A stretch of 38,899 nt of DNA from Gammaproteobacteria bacterium (GCA_012728315.1 JAAYFI010000052.1:1-38899); one strand, 5' to 3'; shown: positions 1-9,311, counted from the first letter of the stretch. Program-made: numbers and translations. Notes: a model not told the origin generated them from the sequence alone.

Positions 1-87
1 AGGTGTTTATCCGTCGATGAGCCCATCCTGGGCTCAACTCCGGCGCTCGCCATCCTTGGCTCGCTTGTCACACCCACCCCGAAGTAC
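1..87 (-). repeat. Structured repeat, copy 0 (cut by window edge)
   Basis: Read on the minus strand this is a copy of the roughly 100-bp structured element described at 219-320. Visible parts are inner hairpin B at 18-36 (TGAGCCC, loop, GGGCTCA, 7 perfect pairs, loop AGGAT on the minus strand), inner hairpin A at 49-60 (GCC/GGC around AAGGAT on the minus strand), and one outer arm CCCCGAAGTAC at 77-87. The flank motif TTGACCA follows at 91-97, as in copy 4. The partner outer arm should lie just left of base 1. Confidence 0.75.
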
Positions 88-218
88 TCGTTGACCATTT
101 GCGGTGTTTGCACTATTGCAGCTTGTCTCATTGGAGCTGTAGAGCCGTAGAGCTGCAAACGTGGAAAATACTTTATCGAGTATCTGCTGCAAACCAGCAA
201 ACAACACTAATGGTTAAG

Positions 219-320
219 GCGCACTGCGCTGGATCGACGACAAGCGTAGCCAGGATGGCGTAGCGCCCGAATCGAGGCAGGAAGCCTCGTTGAGGGAAAA
301 GCAGATTCAGCGCAGTGCGC
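219..320 (+). repeat. Structured repeat, copy 1 (complete)
   Basis: This is a complete 102-bp element. The outer arms at 219-231 (GCGCACTGCGCTG) and 308-320 are a perfect 13-bp inverted repeat. Inside are hairpin A at 249-259 (GCC AGGAT GGC) and hairpin B at 273-289 (CGAGGC AGGAA GCCTCG). A TGGTTAA motif sits at 211-217 and CATGCACA follows at 321-328. Related motifs flank the other copies. Core positions between the stems are conserved between copies, while the stem sequences are not. Confidence 0.85.
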
Positions 321-397
321 CATGCACATATCGTTCAGCGTACTTTGCTTTATTGGAGCCTAATTCCACTCTCGCATACAACACCGCTGTTCAATGA

Positions 398-495
398 GCA
401 CCTTGTTCGTGTCGCGACCAGCGAAGTCATGGATGACCTAGCCCCGAATCGGGTCAAGATGATCCGTTGAAGGAAAAGTGATACGAACAAGGTGC
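398..495 (+). repeat. Structured repeat, copy 2 (complete)
   Basis: This is a 98-bp element with a perfect 13-bp outer inverted repeat, 398-410 (GCACCTTGTTCGT) with 483-495. Hairpin A at 426-437 is GTC ATGGAT GAC, a compensatory C-to-T and G-to-A change against GCC/GGC in every other copy. Hairpin B at 450-466 is CGGGTC AAGAT GATCCG and includes one G-T pair. Its loop lacks the GGA seen elsewhere. CGTGCACA follows at 498-505. Confidence 0.85.
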
Positions 496-572
496 GGCGT
501 GCACAAATAGTTCTGCTTATTGGGTTGCATAAGTAGCCTAGGTTTGGGGTATACCGTACTTCGGGACAGGCG

Positions 573-603
573 CCTCGCTCAGGTAACAACAGCACTAGCG
601 AGG
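573..603 (+). repeat. Structured repeat, internally deleted copy 3
   Basis: A 7-bp inverted repeat, CCTCGCT at 573-579 and AGCGAGG at 597-603, encloses only 17 bases. The right end (the bases before the arm and the CATGCACA flank at 609-616) aligns with the right ends of copies 1 and 4, but the two inner hairpins are absent. It is best read as a family member that lost its core. The alternative is an unrelated short hairpin next to nadA. Confidence 0.5.
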
Positions 604-633
604 CACGGCATGCACAAGCACTTCAAGCCAAAC

Positions 634-1692
634 TTAGGCATTCCCCGTCAGCTTAATCTGCGCATCGCGGGTAAAGTCCAGCATACGCTGCAAAGGCCGC
701 ACCGCTTTAGGAATCAAAGCAGGATCAACAGTGATTTCATTATCACCATTTTGCAAACTCAGCAGCATGGCCTCTAAAGTATTCATCGCCATCCACGGAC
801 AATTCGCACAACTACGGCACGCCGCACCCTCACCCGCTGTTGGCGCCTCAATAAAGGTTTTGCCTGGACTCAACTGCTGCATTTTGTAAAAAATACCGCG
901 ATCCGTGGCCACAATAAACTGCTGATTAGGCAACTCTTGCGTCGCTTTAATCAGCTGAGTGGTTGAGCCAATGACATCCGCTAACTCCAACACCGCAGTC
1001 GGCGACTCAGGATGCGCCAGCACTGCAGCCTCTGGATACAGCACCTTCATATCAGCTAATTGCTTAGCCTTAAACTCTTCATGAACAATACAAGCGCCTT
1101 CCCACAGCAACATATCCGCGCCGGTTTCACGCTGAATATAACGGCCTAAGTGCTGATCAGGCGCCCACAAAATTTTCTCGCCGTTATCCATGAGGCTTTC
1201 AACGATATCTAAAGCACAGCTCGACGTCACCACCCAGTCCGCACGTGCTTTAACCGCAGCCGAGGTATTGGCATACACCACCACAGTACGATCAGGATGC
1301 TGATCGCAGAACTCTGAAAACTCTTTAGCCGGACAGCCCAAATCTAGAGAACAGGTAGCATCCAAAGTCGGCATTAAAATACGTTTTTCAGGATTGAGAA
1401 TTTTTGCCGTCTCACCCATAAAACGCACCCCAGCCACAACCAATGTTTGCGCACTGTGCTGGCTACCAAACCGCGCCATTTCCAGCGAGTCAGCGACACA
1501 GCCGCCACTTTTCTCCGCCAATTCTTGAATAATAGGATCGCAGTAATAATGCGCCACTAAAACAGCATTCTGCGCTTTAAGCTCAGCAATGATGCGTTCA
1601 GAATAATGCGCTTCTTGCTCAGGCGTCAGAGTTTCCACCTGCTTTGCTGCCAAGTGTGCTTGAACTAAAATACGTTCAGAAATTTGCGTCAT
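634..1692 (-). CDS. nadA: Quinolinate synthase NadA
   Basis: NadA condenses iminoaspartate with dihydroxyacetone phosphate to give quinolinate in de novo NAD synthesis, using an oxygen-sensitive [4Fe-4S] cluster in the cytoplasm. The protein is 352 residues, the usual length for the family. The three expected cluster cysteines are at C114 ([10 protein letters not shown]), C201 (WEGAC) and C298 (in CRSCANCPW), matching the spacing of the E. coli enzyme. The start ATG is preceded by GAGGA about 10 bases upstream. The gene runs towards the structured-repeat cluster at 1-620, and I see no clear terminator after it. tRNA-Lys lies upstream on the same strand. Confidence 0.97.
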   Translation of the reverse strand: MTQISERILVQAHLAAKQVETLTPEQEAHYSERIIAELKAQNAVLVAHYYCDPIIQELAEKSGGCVADSLEMARFGSQHSAQTLVVAGVRFMGETAKILNPEKRILMPTLDATCSLDLGCPAKEFSEFCDQHPDRTVVVYANTSAAVKARADWVVTSSCALDIVESLMDNGEKILWAPDQHLGRYIQRETGADMLLWEGACIVHEEFKAKQLADMKVLYPEAAVLAHPESPTAVLELADVIGSTTQLIKATQELPNQQFIVATDRGIFYKMQQLSPGKTFIEAPTAGEGAACRSCANCPWMAMNTLEAMLLSLQNGDNEITVDPALIPKAVRPLQRMLDFTRDAQIKLTGNA

Positions 1693-1802
1693 CGATGCCA
1701 GTCCTCACAGCGCCATTAGCGCGATGTTAACAAGAGTATTGCTTAATGATTTCAAACCAATACAACACAATGCTGACGATAAAATGATGCGAAGAGCGAA
1801 GT

Positions 1803-1877
1803 TGGTGGGTCGTGCGGGATTCGAACCTGCGACCAATTGGTTAAAAGCCAACTGCTCTACCACTGAGCTAACGACCC
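1803..1877 (-). tRNA. tRNA-Lys (anticodon TTT)
   Basis: Read on the minus strand, a 75-base tRNA folds completely. It has the acceptor stem GGGTCGT with ACGACCC, D arm GCTC/GAGC, anticodon arm GTTGG CTTTTAA CCAAT with anticodon TTT, and T arm GCAGG TTCGAAT CCTGC. It ends in A plus an encoded CCA. In Pseudomonas aeruginosa a tRNA-Lys also lies beside queC, so the position supports the call. An eight-G run at 1882-1889 lies immediately upstream of the 5' end. Confidence 0.97.
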
Positions 1878-1939
1878 GAATGGGGGGGGGCGAATCTTAC
1901 GTTTTTTCCAGCTCAGAGCAAGCATAAATTTTAATTTTG

Positions 1940-2617
1940 TCAAAAATATCGCGTTGGATCGTTAATATTTGCGTTTAAAAAACCCTGTTTTCGCAATTGA
2001 CAGCTGTCACAGACTCCACATGCTCGCCCTTGCTGATCAGCCTGATAACAAGAGACTGTGAGCGCATAGTCTACCCCGAGCTGCGTTCCAAGCCGAATGA
2101 TAGCAGCCTTACTCAGACTTTGCAGGGGCGCTTGAATACGAAACTTACGCCCTTCTACACCTTCTCGTGTCGCTAAGTTCGCAACCTGTTCAAATGCTTG
2201 GATAAATTCCATTCGACAATCGGGGTAACCGGAGTAATCCACATCATTGACCCCAATGAAAATATCATAGGCTTTAAGGACTTCAGCCCAACCCAGCGCC
2301 AATGACAAAAACACCGTATTGCGCGCTGGCACATAGGTTACCGGGATCGTCTGGGTATGCGCTTGGGCATCAGGCACCGACAAACGGCTATCGGTTAGCG
2401 CCGAACCGCCAATGCCATCCAACTGTATACCAATCACTTTATGCTCAACAGCACCCAACGCTGCAGATATTCGCTGGGAAGCATCCAGCTCACTGCGATG
2501 ACGCTGACCATAGTCAAAACTCATGGTGTAGCAGGCATAGCCTTCAGCACGTGCGGCGGCCAATACAGTGGCAGAGTCTAAACCGCCAGACAATAAAATG
2601 ACTGCACGCTTAACCAT
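1940..2617 (-). CDS. queC: 7-cyano-7-deazaguanine synthase QueC
   Basis: QueC converts 7-carboxy-7-deazaguanine to preQ0 with ATP and ammonia, on the pathway to queuosine in tRNA. The sequence opens with the PP-loop motif [12 protein letters not shown] and carries a C-terminal zinc-binding cysteine set (CYQADQ...CGVCDSC). I place the start at the ATG at 2615-2617, giving 225 residues. It has AAGGTG seven bases upstream, and the motif then begins about 10 residues in, as is usual. A longer frame from 2698 adds 27 Cys-rich, unlikely residues. queE, normally the next gene upstream in Pseudomonas, is not present. Confidence 0.95.
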   Translation of the reverse strand: MVKRAVILLSGGLDSATVLAAARAEGYACYTMSFDYGQRHRSELDASQRISAALGAVEHKVIGIQLDGIGGSALTDSRLSVPDAQAHTQTIPVTYVPARNTVFLSLALGWAEVLKAYDIFIGVNDVDYSGYPDCRMEFIQAFEQVANLATREGVEGRKFRIQAPLQSLSKAAIIRLGTQLGVDYALTVSCYQADQQGRACGVCDSCQLRKQGFLNANINDPTRYF

Positions 2618-2853
2618 CACACTGCACCTTAGAAAAAACTGCATCACCTTACATAGGCAACACAATGGAAAAAGACAGCGCCTAGCGCCTATCACCACGG
2701 CTGATTAGGCCCTATAACGCGCAGAGACGCTGCAGCTTAAACAAATTGATGATGCACAGCCTGCGGGCTACACATTACCCATCGCAACTACCCAATAGCG
2801 CACTGCACAGCACGAACCCGCAACAAGCGCGCACGTGCTGAGAGAGCAGCGTA

Positions 2854-3633
2854 CTAAAGCTTGCCTAAATCGCGCTGAGCCAGTTGTGCAGCCGAGCTAT
2901 TCGGGTATTGCGCCAGCACTTGCTGCAAAATACCACGGGCTTTATCTGCATTGCCTAAGCGGCGCTCAACATCGGCCAGTTTATACAGTGAGTCAGGCAC
3001 TTTATTGTGCTCAGGGTAATTATGACTGACTAAAGCAAATGCTTTGCCGGCACCTTGCAAATCACCTTGCACCAAGCTGACTTCACCCAACCAATACTGC
3101 GCATTACCCGCGTATTGACTCTTTGGGTATTTACGTAAAAAAGCACTAAAGGCTTGTTCAGCTTTTTCGAAATCGCGTTGTTTAATTAAATCAAAAGACG
3201 CTTCATAAAAAAGCTTTTCTTTTTCTGGATCAGACTCGCCAGCTGTTTGCTCTGCAGGCTGAGTCGAATTTTGCGCAGACGCTGTAGATGGGCTGACTGC
3301 TTGCGCACCGCCACCCTCACTCAAGCGACTGTCTAATGTTTGATAACGCTCAAGATTTTCTTGGCGTAACTGACTTATTTCATGTTGCTGTTCTTCAAGC
3401 ATACCGCGCAGCGTGGCAATTTCTTGCTGCATCTGCTGTAACTGCATGAACAACTGACCTTGAGCTGAAAGTGGTGCCGAAGCACCACCTCCAGTCGCAG
3501 CTCCGTTCATGCCCTGATCTGTGCCAGCGTACGTTTGATCATACGCTGAGCGATCAGTGATCGGGATCGCAGCAGTTGCCAATGCCGGCAGGCTGAGGGC
3601 CAAAGCAATCAGGGTTGGACGGATCATTCGCAT
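2854..3633 (-). CDS. cpoB: Cell division coordinator CpoB (YbgF), Tol-Pal partner
   Basis: CpoB is the periplasmic TPR protein that links the Tol-Pal machine with PBP1B during septal peptidoglycan synthesis. The 259-residue protein has a signal peptide (residues 1 to about 22, ending ALATA). A glutamine-rich coiled coil follows at about 60-105, then a polar linker. TPR repeats cover about 135-259, with motifs such as FLRKYPKSQYAGNAQYWLGE and ALVSHNYPEHNKVPDSLYKL. The gene starts only six bases after pal and is the last gene of the tol-pal operon. Confidence 0.95.
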   Translation of the reverse strand: MRMIRPTLIALALSLPALATAAIPITDRSAYDQTYAGTDQGMNGAATGGGASAPLSAQGQLFMQLQQMQQEIATLRGMLEEQQHEISQLRQENLERYQTLDSRLSEGGGAQAVSPSTASAQNSTQPAEQTAGESDPEKEKLFYEASFDLIKQRDFEKAEQAFSAFLRKYPKSQYAGNAQYWLGEVSLVQGDLQGAGKAFALVSHNYPEHNKVPDSLYKLADVERRLGNADKARGILQQVLAQYPNSSAAQLAQRDLGKL

Positions 3634-3639
3634 TACCGC

Positions 3640-4146
3640 TTACTTACGCAGTTCAACGCGACGGTTTTGTGACCATGCGCTTTCGTCATGACCTACCACC
3701 ATCGGGCGCTCTTCACCGTAAGATACTGGCTCTAACTGCGCAGGTGAAACACCTTGCAGAACTAAGTAGCGCTGTACCGCTTTAGCACGGCGCTCGCCCA
3801 GAGCCATGTTGTATTCGCGAGTACCACGCTCATCGGCGTGACCTTCCAATACAACGCGTGCACCATTACCTTGCAGGTCACGTGCATGCACATCCAGAGC
3901 GCGCATCGCTTCTGGCTTTAAATCTGAACTATCAAATTCAAAGTAGAAGGTGGTGATTGCACGCAGTGCTGCTTCTTCGCTGCCGCTGCCATAGCTACCA
4001 TCAATCGCACCAGTATCCGCACCGTAACCCGCATTCGGATCAATTGCGCCTTCACCGCTGGCATCGCCGCCTTTTGATGAACAACCGACAGCTACAGCTA
4101 AAGCCAATGATAACGCGGCAAATTTACCGAACTTAAGCATTTCCAT
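3640..4146 (-). CDS. pal: Peptidoglycan-associated lipoprotein Pal (OprL)
   Basis: Pal anchors the outer membrane to peptidoglycan and binds TolB. The 168-residue precursor has a signal peptide with lipobox AVAVGC, so the mature lipid-modified protein starts at the Cys in GCSSKGG. A glycine-rich tether follows. The OmpA-like domain is the C-terminal 110 residues, with the peptidoglycan-binding stretch [20 protein letters not shown]. The start is supported by GGAG eight bases before ATG. A second in-frame ATG two codons later is a possible alternative start. Confidence 0.97.
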   Translation of the reverse strand: MEMLKFGKFAALSLALAVAVGCSSKGGDASGEGAIDPNAGYGADTGAIDGSYGSGSEEAALRAITTFYFEFDSSDLKPEAMRALDVHARDLQGNGARVVLEGHADERGTREYNMALGERRAKAVQRYLVLQGVSPAQLEPVSYGEERPMVVGHDESAWSQNRRVELRK

Positions 4147-4200
4147 TTTACAAGCTCCAAAAAAACAACATATTAAATTGAGTTAACGATTAACCCATCA

Positions 4201-5496
4201 TCAGTGCAGATAAGGGGACCATGAAGGCTCTCTGACTTCGCCTTGTATGCTAGGTAGTGGGAGCCGCACCCGCCCATTGATAGATGCAAGCATCAGGACG
4301 CCCTTGCCCTGTTGGTGGGTGGCATAGATTACCATTGTTCCGTTGGGTGCAACAGTGGGTGACTCATCTAAACTTGAGTCCGATAGAATCCGCAAACTAC
4401 CGCGCTGCAAATCTTGTGCCGCCACCTTAAATACGGTGTAGCCATCTTGGCGATGAATCATCACCAAGGTCTTCTCATCAGCGGACAATTTAGGGTTGGC
4501 ATTGTAGTTACCAATGAAGGTCACTCGCTCTGCGGCGCCACCATTAATATTCATCCGGTAGATTTGTGGTTTACCTGAGCGGTCAGATGTGAAGTACAAG
4601 GTTTGGCCATCTTTACCCCAAAACGGCTCTGTATCAATGGCAGCATGATTGGTCACACGACGCACTTGGCGTGAACCCATATCCATCACATAAATTTCTG
4701 GATTACCATCTCGCGATAATACAAAGGCCAAGCGATTGCCATCAGGGGACCAAGCCGGCGCACCATTTAAACCTTCGTAATTGCTAATCTGCTCGCGGTG
4801 ACCTGTCTCGATATTTTGCACAAAAATACGTGGACGCTTTTGCTCAAATGACACATAAGCAATGCGCTTACCATCGGGAGCAAAGGACGGCGACAAAATC
4901 GGCTCACGCGACTGCAACAAAGTCACAGAGCGCGCACCATCATAATCAGCACGCTGCAAGGTGTAACGGGTATTATTCGCTGAAAAACGCTCGGCAATCA
5001 CATAGAGTAAGCGTGTAGAAAACGCCCCCTTAACGCCCGTCATCTTTTCATAGGATTGGTCGGCAATATAGTGCGCCAAATCACGCAACTGCTCAACGCT
5101 TCCAGACACCGAACCACTCTGCATCACCTGCTCGGTACTGACATTGAGCAAAGCGTAATTGATCCTTAAACGTCCTGCTTCAGGGGCAATATTGCCCACC
5201 AAAACATACTGTGCACCCACCGCACTCCAGTCGCGAAAAATCACTTCACTGACTTGCGCTGGCTGACTGATCATATTTTGCTGAGCAATCGGCTGAAAGG
5301 TGCCGGAGTTACGCAAATCGTTACTGATAATCTGCGCTATATCTTCAGGCAAGGCACTGCCCTGCCAGCCAAAAGGCACAACGGCAATCGGAATTGCGCG
5401 ATCCGTACCACCAGAAATCAACAAAGGATCGGCGGCCTGAGCAAGACCCACGCACAGCAATACACTCAATAACAGCCATCGTTTTAATATTTTCAC
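4201..5496 (-). CDS. tolB: Tol-Pal system protein TolB
   Basis: TolB is the periplasmic protein that passes TolA-driven force to Pal. The protein is 431 residues, the family norm. A signal peptide of about 21 residues ends LCVGLAQA. The N-terminal alpha/beta domain spans about 22-160. A beta-propeller of TolB/PD40 repeats follows, with visible blades [39 protein letters not shown] and [13 protein letters not shown]. Its ATG overlaps the tolA stop by about four bases, so the two genes are translationally coupled. Confidence 0.97.
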   Translation of the reverse strand: MKILKRWLLLSVLLCVGLAQAADPLLISGGTDRAIPIAVVPFGWQGSALPEDIAQIISNDLRNSGTFQPIAQQNMISQPAQVSEVIFRDWSAVGAQYVLVGNIAPEAGRLRINYALLNVSTEQVMQSGSVSGSVEQLRDLAHYIADQSYEKMTGVKGAFSTRLLYVIAERFSANNTRYTLQRADYDGARSVTLLQSREPILSPSFAPDGKRIAYVSFEQKRPRIFVQNIETGHREQISNYEGLNGAPAWSPDGNRLAFVLSRDGNPEIYVMDMGSRQVRRVTNHAAIDTEPFWGKDGQTLYFTSDRSGKPQIYRMNINGGAAERVTFIGNYNANPKLSADEKTLVMIHRQDGYTVFKVAAQDLQRGSLRILSDSSLDESPTVAPNGTMVIYATHQQGKGVLMLASINGRVRLPLPSIQGEVREPSWSPYLH

Positions 5497-6575
5497 AGAC
5501 TTAAATCCTCTGGTTTAAATACCGCACTACGCTTGCGATACAAGCTATCAAATGTAGCGCGGTCCAATTGTTGCATTTCACGAATGCGACCCACATTACG
5601 CACAGCGGCAACTGCAGAAGCATCAAAGGCTGGATCGCCACTGCTGCGGGTCACACTGGCATTGGTAATGGTTCCATCCGGTAACATTTCAATCAAAACC
5701 GTTACCGCCATACCATTGCGCGCAGAAGGTGGGCGCACCCATTGTTCACTGACCAAACGAACAATTAAATCATCCAAGTTGCCTGCCACTTGCGAGCCCA
5801 CTGTATCGGCTTTGGTTTGCTGATACTGGGTATTTTCAGATAATAATTCCGCTAATGCACCGGCCTTTTTATCCTCAATGGCTTTGCGTGCAGCCTCTTG
5901 CGCTTTACGCTGCTTAGCCGCTTCCTCCGCGGCGCGTTGCTTTTTCTCGGCCTCAGCTTTTTGTTTAGCGGCGGCCTCAGCGGCGGCTTTCTTCTTGGCC
6001 GCTTCAGCAGCAGCTTTCTTTTCCGCCTCTTGCGCTGCCTTTTTCTTCGCTTCCTCAGCTGCTTTTTTCTTCGCATCCTCGGCGGCTTTCTTTTTAGCAT
6101 CCTCAGCGGCTTTAATTTTAGCAGCTTGCGCCTGCTTTAGTTGCTCTGCCGCTTGCTTGGCTTGCGCCTCTTTTTTAGCTTGAGCTTCTTGCTGTGCAGC
6201 TGCGGCTTTTTGTTCAGCTTGTTTACGCGCCTCTTCAGCCCGTGCTTGTGCCTGCGCTTTAGCTTGAGCTGCTTTGGCCGCGGCAGCCGCTATTTTTTCT
6301 TGCTCAACTTTCTTTTGTTCGAGTTGCTCAACTTCATAGCTGGGTGCAGAGGTTTTCGCTGCTTCGCCGGCAATTTTCTGATTGGTTTGCGTGGTGGCTT
6401 GGCTTTGTGATTGCAACTGATACAAAGTGGCTTTAATCACCGGCCGTGCTGGCGGCAGTTCAGGCGTTCGAGCAAAACTAACAAACAGAAAAGCGAACAG
6501 CATGGCGTGCAAACCCACTGCCCAGACCACCGGCCAAAACAGCTTTTCTGATGGAGAACGTTCATGCTGTCGCAT
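5493..6575 (-). CDS. tolA: Cell envelope protein TolA
   Basis: TolA is the inner-membrane rod that spans the periplasm and couples the TolQ-TolR motor to TolB and Pal. In the 360 residues I see one N-terminal membrane helix (about 13-35). A very long Ala/Lys/Glu-rich helical domain follows (about 60-240), with repeated KKAAEDA and KKAAEEA units. The compact C-terminal domain III (about 260-360) contains the TonB-like stretch [19 protein letters not shown]. The low-complexity domain creates spurious long open frames on the opposite strand. It overlaps tolR by one base. Confidence 0.96.
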   Translation of the reverse strand: MRQHERSPSEKLFWPVVWAVGLHAMLFAFLFVSFARTPELPPARPVIKATLYQLQSQSQATTQTNQKIAGEAAKTSAPSYEVEQLEQKKVEQEKIAAAAAKAAQAKAQAQARAEEARKQAEQKAAAAQQEAQAKKEAQAKQAAEQLKQAQAAKIKAAEDAKKKAAEDAKKKAAEEAKKKAAQEAEKKAAAEAAKKKAAAEAAAKQKAEAEKKQRAAEEAAKQRKAQEAARKAIEDKKAGALAELLSENTQYQQTKADTVGSQVAGNLDDLIVRLVSEQWVRPPSARNGMAVTVLIEMLPDGTITNASVTRSSGDPAFDASAVAAVRNVGRIREMQQLDRATFDSLYRKRSAVFKPEDLSL

Positions 6576-7033
6576 TAAGGGGCCTCAGTAATTAAGCCAA
6601 CATCGCTTACACCAGCTTGCTGCAAGCCACCCATGGCGGCCATGACGCTGCCATAATCCACCGACTTATCGGCCCGCACAAAGACTTGCACCTTTTTACC
6701 CTGCGCCGCATTGGCAGCCAAAATCGCGCGCGCGGCATTGACCATCTGCACCAGATCAACCGCCTTGTCTTGCACTGTGTCCACATCCACTTCAGTGCTG
6801 GTATTCCAGTAATAGCTTTTATCCGCTTTAATCGAAATGGTCAGCACAATGGAGTTATTGTCTTGCGGCAACACCTCACTGCTCACTTGCGGCAAATCCA
6901 CTTTAACGCCCTGATTGAGCATGGGCGCGGTGACCATAAAAATCACCAACAGCACCAGCATCACGTCGATATAGGGCACCACGTTCATCTCGGCAACGGG
7001 TTTGCGACGGTTACGAATTCTAGCTCTATGCAT
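6575..7033 (-). CDS. tolR: Tol-Pal motor subunit TolR
   Basis: TolR is an ExbD-family protein that forms the proton-driven inner-membrane motor with TolQ. The 152-residue protein has a basic N-terminus (MHRARIRNRRKP) and the invariant membrane-helix motif NVVPYIDVMLVLLVIFMV, whose Asp is the proton-carrying residue in this family. A periplasmic domain follows that ends with KSVDYGSVMAAMGGLQQAGV. It is followed by tolA with a one-base overlap and preceded by tolQ with an eight-base gap. Confidence 0.97.
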   Translation of the reverse strand: MHRARIRNRRKPVAEMNVVPYIDVMLVLLVIFMVTAPMLNQGVKVDLPQVSSEVLPQDNNSIVLTISIKADKSYYWNTSTEVDVDTVQDKAVDLVQMVNAARAILAANAAQGKKVQVFVRADKSVDYGSVMAAMGGLQQAGVSDVGLITEAP

Positions 7034-7041
7034 GGGGCACC

Positions 7042-7737
7042 TTAATCCTCTTTGGAGTGGACTTTACGATGCAAAATGGCTTGAAACTCATCAGCAAAGG
7101 TGTAGTAACGGGCAATCAGGTTTTCCCCGCGTGCAGAAAAACGGTTATAGGCAATAACCGCTGGAATGGCGGCAAACAAACCAATGGCTGTGGCAATCAA
7201 TGCCTCTGCAATACCGGGCGCAACCGTGGCTAAAGTGGCCTGCTGCACCTGCGCTAAACCGCGGAATGAGTTCATAATCCCCCATACTGTACCGAACAAA
7301 CCAATATAAGGACTGGTGGAGCCGACAGTGGCTAAAAACGGCAAACTTTGTTCAAGCTTTTCTTCTTCATGGGAAATAGCCACACGCATCGAGCGCGCCA
7401 CGCCATCCATAATCGACTCAGGATTAGCGCCCTGCTGCTGATTTAAGCGGGTAAATTCTTTGAAGCCCGCACGAAAGATCTGTTCAACACCTGAATCTAA
7501 ATCCGGGTTGGCCGTCACTTGTCGGTACAATTTAGATAAATCGACACCGGACCAAAAGCGATCTTCAAAAGTATTTAAACTGTTACGCGCCACACGCAAT
7601 AACTGACTGCGCTGAAATATCAGCACCCAAGATACAATTGAAGCGCCTACTAAAATCAACATCACCAGCTGCACCACTAAACTGGCATTGCTGATTAAGC
7701 TCCACATTGACATCTGATCAACGGCATTCGCTTCCAC
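7042..7737 (-). CDS. tolQ: Tol-Pal motor subunit TolQ
   Basis: TolQ is a MotA/ExbB-family inner-membrane protein. The 231-residue sequence has three hydrophobic segments at about 20-42, 137-160 and 170-195. Family motifs include ATVGSTSPYIGLFGTVWGIMNSF and AEALIATAIGLFAAIPAVIAYN in the second and third helices. Between helices 1 and 2 is the cytoplasmic loop with VARSMRVAISHEEEKLEQ. It lies two bases after ybgC, so both are in one transcript. Confidence 0.97.
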   Translation of the reverse strand: MEANAVDQMSMWSLISNASLVVQLVMLILVGASIVSWVLIFQRSQLLRVARNSLNTFEDRFWSGVDLSKLYRQVTANPDLDSGVEQIFRAGFKEFTRLNQQQGANPESIMDGVARSMRVAISHEEEKLEQSLPFLATVGSTSPYIGLFGTVWGIMNSFRGLAQVQQATLATVAPGIAEALIATAIGLFAAIPAVIAYNRFSARGENLIARYYTFADEFQAILHRKVHSKED

Positions 7738-7739
7738 GC

Positions 7740-8180
7740 TTACTCTCCTGCAAAATCTTGCACATCGGCACTAAACGCCGCATATAACGATTCGGGAATA
7801 GCCCGAGGTTTTAAGGTATCAGCGCGCACACAAGCCACAGTAAAACGCCCCTCACATAACAGGGTGTCATCACTGATACGCCGTACTTGCTGATAAAATT
7901 TTAAACTGGCACGTTTTAATACTTCCACCTGCACACTCACCGCCAACTCATCATCTAAACGAGCTGGAGCGTGATAACGTGCGTTTGAGGAATGCACAAC
8001 AAACAGTAGATTCTCAGTTGCCATCTGGGCCTGGGAAAAGCCCAAATGACGCAAACGCTCAGTGCGTGCACGTTCCATAAACTTTAGATAGTTCACGTAA
8101 TACACGATGCCGCCTGCATCCGTATCCTCGTAGTACACCCGACAAGGAAAGGTAAACTCTAGTGCTGTTGTTGCGCGCAT
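7740..8180 (-). CDS. ybgC: Acyl-CoA thioesterase YbgC
   Basis: YbgC is a hot-dog-fold thioesterase encoded at the head of the tol-pal operon in most proteobacteria. It acts on short acyl-CoA or acyl-ACP near the inner membrane. The 146-residue protein carries the family motif [19 protein letters not shown] with its catalytic Asp (about D21), followed by [14 protein letters not shown]. The start is set by AAGGTGG eight bases upstream. It is separated from ruvB by 49 bases. Confidence 0.95.
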   Translation of the reverse strand: MRATTALEFTFPCRVYYEDTDAGGIVYYVNYLKFMERARTERLRHLGFSQAQMATENLLFVVHSSNARYHAPARLDDELAVSVQVEVLKRASLKFYQQVRRISDDTLLCEGRFTVACVRADTLKPRAIPESLYAAFSADVQDFAGE

Positions 8181-8229
8181 ACTTTAATGCCACCTTGTAC
8201 AATTGCCAATGGAAAACGCAGGTATATTT

Positions 8230-9279
8230 TCACTCATCCACGCTGTCTTTAGCCAACAGCAACGGATCTTGCAAACGATCCGGCAAATTTAAGCCAAAGT
8301 GCAGATACGCATGGCGCGTCACCACCCGTCCACGGGGTGTGCGCATAATAAAACCTTGCTGAATCAAATACGGCTCTAAGACATCCTCAATGGTATGTCG
8401 TTCCTCACTGATGGCAGCCGCCAGACTATCAATTCCCACCGGGCCACCATCAAACTTTTCAATCATAGCCAGCAATAAGCGTCGATCCTGATGGTCAAAG
8501 CCGTGCTCATCCACATCCAATAGATTGAGCGCCTGATTGGCAATCGACTGCGTAATATGACCCGTACCCCGCACTTGGGCAAAATCCCGCACGCGGCGCA
8601 ATAAACGATTGGCAATTCGCGGGGTACCACGGGCACGGCGGGCAATTTCATAAGCGCCTTCATGCTCAATGGGCATATTTAAAATGCCACCAGATCGGGC
8701 AACAATGGTGGTTAAATCGGCATCGTTGTAAAACTCTAAGCGCTGCACAATACCAAAGCGGTCACGCAATGGATTGGTCAGCATTCCGGCGCGAGTGGTT
8801 GCCCCCACTAAGGTAAAGGGCGGCAAATCCAGCTTAATTGAACGTGCGGCAGGGCCTTCGCCAATCATAATATCCAGCTGAAAGTCTTCCATCGCGGGAT
8901 AGAGCACTTCTTCGACAATGGGCGGCAGGCGATGTATTTCATCAATAAAGAGCACATCGCCTTCGTCCAGATTGGTTAACAGTGCCGCTAAGTCGCCTGG
9001 GCGCTCCAGCACAGGTCCCGATGTACTTTTTAATGACACCTGCATTTCTTGGGCAATGATATTGGCCAAAGTGGTTTTGCCTAAACCGGGGGGGCCAAAA
9101 ATTAAAGTATGATCGAGTGCTTCTTTACGGTTTTTCGCCGCCTCAATAAATAAAGCCATTTGTTCGCGTACCACTGGCTGGCCAATATACTCAGCCAAAC
9201 TTAGCGGACGAATCGCACGGTCAATATGCTCTTCACGCTCACGAGGTGTCGCGTCAATCAAGCGGTCAGCTTCAATCAT
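8230..9279 (-). CDS. ruvB: Holliday junction helicase RuvB
   Basis: RuvB is the AAA+ motor of Holliday-junction branch migration. It is 349 residues, normal for the family. It shows the Walker A motif [14 protein letters not shown] (about 60-70), Walker [10 protein letters not shown], the sensor region [10 protein letters not shown], and the C-terminal winged helix ending [20 protein letters not shown]. It follows ruvA with a 32-base gap in the usual order. Confidence 0.98.
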   Translation of the reverse strand: MIEADRLIDATPREREEHIDRAIRPLSLAEYIGQPVVREQMALFIEAAKNRKEALDHTLIFGPPGLGKTTLANIIAQEMQVSLKSTSGPVLERPGDLAALLTNLDEGDVLFIDEIHRLPPIVEEVLYPAMEDFQLDIMIGEGPAARSIKLDLPPFTLVGATTRAGMLTNPLRDRFGIVQRLEFYNDADLTTIVARSGGILNMPIEHEGAYEIARRARGTPRIANRLLRRVRDFAQVRGTGHITQSIANQALNLLDVDEHGFDHQDRRLLLAMIEKFDGGPVGIDSLAAAISEERHTIEDVLEPYLIQQGFIMRTPRGRVVTRHAYLHFGLNLPDRLQDPLLLAKDSVDE

Positions 9280-9311
9280 AAACTGCAGTTATCCCAAATA
9301 GAGTGGCGCAA

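Noticed and set aside
219-495. Integron attC sites, suggested by variable arms in paired palindromes
   Set aside because: The GTTRRRY and RYYYAAC ends are not present in the right places, no cassette genes lie between the copies, and the conserved part is the interior rather than the ends.
1724-1927. 67-codon plus-strand frame
   Set aside because: It covers the tRNA-Lys gene on the opposite strand and has no coding support.
2618-2698. Upstream extension of queC by 27 codons
   Set aside because: The added residues are Cys-rich and unlike the family, and a good ribosome site precedes the internal ATG at 2615-2617.
5878-6410. Long Ala/Ser/Phe- or Leu-rich open frames opposite tolA
   Set aside because: They mirror the low-complexity Ala/Lys repeat of TolA on the other strand, show no domain, and lie inside a well-supported gene.
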